Positions 61,328-64,000 of a DNA stretch of 64,000 nt are shown here, in pieces. The notes under the pieces were generated by a model that had not been told where the DNA came from, did no database searches, and worked only from the letters and a program-made list of their open reading frames with translations. Position 1 is the stretch's first letter. The number at the start of each line of letters is the position of its first letter. This DNA comes from Oscillospiraceae bacterium (lineage in GTDB: Bacteria > Bacillota > Clostridia > Oscillospirales > Ruminococcaceae), in the NCBI GenBank assembly GCA_029007035.1, contig JAQXHC010000005.1, forward strand, positions 62,001 to 126,000, written 5' to 3'. The position numbers and the translations under genes are program-made.

Positions 61328-61600
61328 ATGAAAAATCCAAAAATAAATCGTATTATTGGATACGCAATTTTCTTTGCAGGATTATTCCTGTTTTACAGAG
61401 GATTTCATTATCCTACACAAGAAGATCCTGTGAATGGTCACAATCCAATATTAATAGGTATATCCATTATTATAGTGATTGCTTCGGCTGTATGGATGTT
61501 TTTAAAAGTACGTTGCCCACATTGTAATCAATTATTACATTTAAAATTATATAATATTGATGTTTGTCCGTATTGTAAAAAAAATACTAATTCAAAATAA
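61328..61600 (+). CDS. Small membrane protein with C-terminal zinc ribbon
   Basis: I do not recognise this 90-aa protein. It has two membrane helices (about 8-24 and 41-60), a short outside loop HYPTQEDPVNGHNP, then a cytoplasmic zinc-ribbon-like tail with CPHC (63-66) and CPYC (80-83), 13 residues apart. GGGAG precedes the ATG. The gene is flanked by its own strong promoter and a terminator. Such tails bind zinc and may sense or recruit proteins at the membrane. AT-rich codon use (ATA, TTA) differs from the neighbours and may mark recent arrival. Confidence 0.75.
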   Translation: MKNPKINRIIGYAIFFAGLFLFYRGFHYPTQEDPVNGHNPILIGISIIIVIASAVWMFLKVRCPHCNQLLHLKLYNIDVCPYCKKNTNSK

Positions 61601-61642
61601 TTTGTTAAAATCCGATTTATGCGAGTAATACAATAACAAAAC

Positions 61643-61679
61643 AAGCCCGAAGGCGGTTTTTCAAACTGCTTCCGGGCTT
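61643..61679. terminator. Intrinsic terminator of the zinc-ribbon gene
   Basis: AAGCCCG (61643-61649) and CGGGCTT (61673-61679) close a long imperfect stem continuing with GGCGGTTT/AAACTGCT. It lies 40 nt past the stop. Confidence 0.85.
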
Positions 61680-61765
61680 ATAACTTTTATATAGTCATTG
61701 CGCCTCTATTTATTCGTATTTGTTTTGTTTAAGCAGAAATTTTGGTGAAAAGCATTTTATTGTAT

Positions 61766-61790
61766 GGGAATATCATGTATTCCCGTTTTT
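61766..61790 (+). terminator. Second terminator-like hairpin
   Basis: GGGAATA (61766-61772) and TATTCCC (61778-61784), 5-nt loop, followed by GTTTTT. It could be a back-up terminator or an attenuator ahead of the ATPase gene. Confidence 0.6.
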
Positions 61791-61868
61791 CAGTGATTAT
61801 TCAGAAAGAATCTGACAGGCTTATTTCTGGTATATTTGTCCGTACTGTGTCATAAAATGTAGGGAAAG

Positions 61869-61899
61869 TTTTCAACATTTTAATTCTGATTGTTGAAAA
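61869..61899. promoter_or_regulatory. Inverted repeat at the P-type ATPase start
   Basis: TTTTCAACA (61869-61877) and TGTTGAAAA (61891-61899) are perfect 9-bp inverted repeats 13 nt apart, ending 14 nt before the ATG. It could be an operator. The 9-mer also resembles the DnaA-box-like motifs near dnaA. Confidence 0.6.
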
Positions 61900-61913
61900 G
61901 AAAGGGTGATACA

Positions 61914-64000
61914 ATGGGACTAACTGAAAAAGAAGCGGCTAAACGGCTGAAAGAAGAGGGTGAAAATATTCTCAGCGAGGGCAAACGCCCCGGTGCAGTT
62001 AAAATTTTTATAGGACAGTTCAAGGACGTAATGGTAATGATTTTGCTGGCAGCTACGGTGATTTCCGTATTTCTCGGAGAGATAACCGATGCTGTTACGA
62101 TAATTCTGATAGTGCTCCTGAACGCAGTTTTAGGCTTTATACAGGAGTTCAGAACCGAACATACACTTGAAGCACTCAAATCAATGACAGCACCCACAGC
62201 AAGATGCCGTAGGGATGGTAAGCTGAAAGAAATTGAAGCTTCGCGTCTTGTCCGGGAAGATGTAATCGAGCTTGAAGCAGGAGACAGGATACCTGCGGAC
62301 TGTGTTGTTCTGAAAGCTTCGGGATTTTACGCTGATGAATCAATTCTAACGGGAGAATCAACAGCAGTTCAGAAAAATGTTGAAAACACGAGTGATACAG
62401 ACAATTCACTGAATAAAAGAAACATAGTCTATTGCGGAACATCGGCGGTCAAGGGCAACTGCACCGCAAGAGTAATTGCGACCGGAAAAAGCACACAAAT
62501 GGGCAAAATCTCGGAGCTTCTGACCGATATTGAAAAAGAAATGACTCCGCTTCAGAAGCGTCTTGCGGAGCTTGGAAAAGTTGTAGCACTGATTTGCATC
62601 GGAGTATGCATTGCAGTTTTCACCGCCGGTATAATCCGGGGCGAGGACACGTTTGAAATGCTTATGACCGGAATAACTATAGCAATTGCGGCAATACCGG
62701 AGGGTCTGCCTGCGACGGTTACAATAGCTCTCGCGCTTGCAGTGAGCCGAATGATGAAAATGAATGCACTTGTAAACAAGCTCCACAGTGTTGAAACTCT
62801 TGGATGTGCTTCGGTAATATGCTCCGATAAAACAGGTACGATAACCGAAAATAAAATGACCGTAACAGAAGCGTTCAGCGGCGGACTCCCTTATTATTTC
62901 AGCGGAATGGGATACCGCGCAGAGGGTGAAGTTACAAAGGGAATTGATAACGCTTCAATAAATCCTGTAACGGAAAAAGCTCTCAGCGAGCTGATGAAAT
63001 GCTCGGTCCTGTGCAGTACTGCGACGATAAAAACCGATAAAGAGCTGAGACGGCGTAACAGAGGAGCGATAAAATCCTCCGGTGAGTGGCAGACCAGTGG
63101 TGACCCGACTGAAATCGCTCTGCTCATAGCGGCTGCAAAAATCGGAGTAACAGCCGAAACACTTTCTTCATCAAACCGTCGGATTGAAGAATATCCCTTT
63201 GACAGTGAAACTCGGTTTATGGCGGTTCTTATACAGACAGAAGCTTCAAAGCGTATGTATCTGAAGGGTGCAGAGGAGGTGATTATTCCGCGATGCAGCA
63301 GGTATATGGACGAAAAGGGAAGTATAGTTCCGCTGACTGCTTCGATGAAAAAGCTGATAAGCAATCAGGCATCTGATATGTCGTGCCGTGCGCTGAGAGT
63401 TCTTGCAATGGCATACTGCGATACAGATTCACTCGAACCGGAGCGCGGAGACCTTGTATTTCTTGGATTCATGGGCATGATCGATCCGCCGAGAGAGGAA
63501 GCAAAAACAGCGATCCGTAAATGTGCGGCTGCATCGGTCAGAACGGTGATGATAACAGGTGACCACAAAAACACAGCGGTTGCTGTAGCAAAAAAGGCAG
63601 GACTGCTCAAAGGCGGACTGGCGATGACCGGTTCGGAGCTTGATAAACTGAGTGATGAAGAGCTTGACCGCGTAATCGGGAAATACACCGTATTCGCGCG
63701 CGTAGAGCCTGTACATAAGCTGAGAATAGTCCGCAGCTTCAAACGGCGCGGCGAAATTGTGACCATGACCGGTGACGGGGTAAATGACGCTCCTGCCATA
63801 AAGGAAGCCGATGTAGGTGTGGCAATGGGCATGACAGGTACAGACGTAACCAAGCAGGCTGCGGACGTAATTCTCCTTGACGACAATCTTGCAACTCTTG
63901 TCAATGCAGTCGAGCAGGGACGCTGTGTTTATGCAAATATCAGAAAATTTGTACGCTATCTGCTTTCATGCAATATCGGCGAAGTACTGACGATGTTTTT
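61914..64000 (+). CDS. P-type Ca2+-type cation ATPase, 5' part
   Basis: This gene runs off the right edge; 695 codons are visible. The product is a P2A-like pump that exports Ca2+ (or a similar cation). Visible parts: the actuator motif ESILTGES, membrane motif AIPEGLPATVTIAL with the ion-site Pro-Glu, phosphorylation site ICSDKTGTITENKM, nucleotide site MYLKGAEE and the hinge MTGDGVNDAPAIKEADVGVAM. The later membrane helices are missing. The start has AAAGGG 8 nt upstream. The N-terminus is short, without an autoinhibitory or metal-binding domain. Confidence 0.92.
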   Translation, partial: MGLTEKEAAKRLKEEGENILSEGKRPGAVKIFIGQFKDVMVMILLAATVISVFLGEITDAVTIILIVLLNAVLGFIQEFRTEHTLEALKSMTAPTARCRRDGKLKEIEASRLVREDVIELEAGDRIPADCVVLKASGFYADESILTGESTAVQKNVENTSDTDNSLNKRNIVYCGTSAVKGNCTARVIATGKSTQMGKISELLTDIEKEMTPLQKRLAELGKVVALICIGVCIAVFTAGIIRGEDTFEMLMTGITIAIAAIPEGLPATVTIALALAVSRMMKMNALVNKLHSVETLGCASVICSDKTGTITENKMTVTEAFSGGLPYYFSGMGYRAEGEVTKGIDNASINPVTEKALSELMKCSVLCSTATIKTDKELRRRNRGAIKSSGEWQTSGDPTEIALLIAAAKIGVTAETLSSSNRRIEEYPFDSETRFMAVLIQTEASKRMYLKGAEEVIIPRCSRYMDEKGSIVPLTASMKKLISNQASDMSCRALRVLAMAYCDTDSLEPERGDLVFLGFMGMIDPPREEAKTAIRKCAAASVRTVMITGDHKNTAVAVAKKAGLLKGGLAMTGSELDKLSDEELDRVIGKYTVFARVEPVHKLRIVRSFKRRGEIVTMTGDGVNDAPAIKEADVGVAMGMTGTDVTKQAADVILLDDNLATLVNAVEQGRCVYANIRKFVRYLLSCNIGEVLTMF

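Larger units (their letters stand above)
61601..61913. other. Intergenic region before the P-type ATPase
   Basis: These 313 bases hold two terminator-like hairpins (61643-61679 and 61766-61790), an AT-rich stretch and the inverted repeat TTTTCAACA...TGTTGAAAA directly before the ATPase ribosome site. No gene was seen. Confidence 0.65.

Noticed and set aside
62908-62922. Third copy of TACCGCGCAGAG within the ATPase gene
   Set aside because: It encodes GYRAEG in frame, in a conserved protein; taken as a chance match.
1-64000. CRISPR arrays, rRNA and tRNA genes
   Set aside because: No regularly spaced direct repeats, rRNA-like stretches or tRNA cloverleaf candidates were noticed on reading; short tRNAs could be missed without a covariance search.

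Overview
The window is the replication-origin region of a low-to-moderate-GC Gram-positive chromosome, most like a ruminococcal clostridium (Oscillospiraceae/Ruminococcaceae-type). The reasons are the Firmicutes dnaA-dnaN-S4-recF-remB-gyrB and rpmH-rnpA-yidD-yidC-jag-mnmE-mnmG-rsmG-noc-soj-parB gene orders, a Cys T-box, a SpoIID homologue, strong AGGAGG-type ribosome sites, and a tandem BadF-type acyl-CoA dehydratase activase of the kind seen in anaerobic clostridia. The species assignment is inference; no rRNA or tRNA gene was recognised.

Layout. From 1 to about 11.5 kb: the tail of a sensor kinase, then a long leftward series (citrate synthase, FG-GAP-like lipoprotein, OmpR-type regulator and kinase, DUF1385, prmC, recA, recX, rimO, pgsA, DtxR-like regulator). 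From 11.6 to 27 kb the content is more accessory: spoIID, psd with a two-gene acyl-CoA dehydratase activase set, murA, two cyclophilins (one apparently catalytically dead), a signal-peptidase-like pseudoenzyme, an orphan three-gene phage-tail-like set and a VanY-type carboxypeptidase. From 27 to 33.5 kb: lysC, a metallophosphoesterase pair, carB and a 161-bp MITE-like element next to the carB start.

From 33.5 to 44.1 kb, leftward: gyrA, two small membrane genes, gyrB, remB, recF, S4 protein, dnaN, dnaA. The origin is bipartite. DnaA-box clusters lie on both sides of dnaA, and the dnaA-dnaN gap holds a five-triplet DnaA-trio with an adjoining AT-rich unwinding region. From 44.7 kb rightward: rpmH through proS, all leading-strand, with four parS sites between 49.4 and 56.2 kb around noc and soj-parB. 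From 57.9 to 64 kb: DUF2461, a T-box-controlled cysE-cysS operon, a small zinc-ribbon membrane protein and the first two thirds of a Ca2+-type P-ATPase that runs off the window.

The genes join initiation (DnaA, DnaN, oriC), segregation and nucleoid occlusion (ParA/ParB/Noc/parS), topology (gyrase), repair (RecA/RecX/RecF), ribosome and tRNA function (L34, RNase P, MnmE/G, RsmG, RimO, PrmC, SerS, ProS, CysS), membrane insertion (YidC/YidD) and phospholipid synthesis (PgsA, Psd). The best candidates for something undescribed are the orphan tail-like trio, its convergent neighbour the signal-peptidase-like pseudoenzyme, and the 52-nt hairpin ahead of the activase gene. All functional calls come from reading the sequence and knowledge of families; no database search was run.
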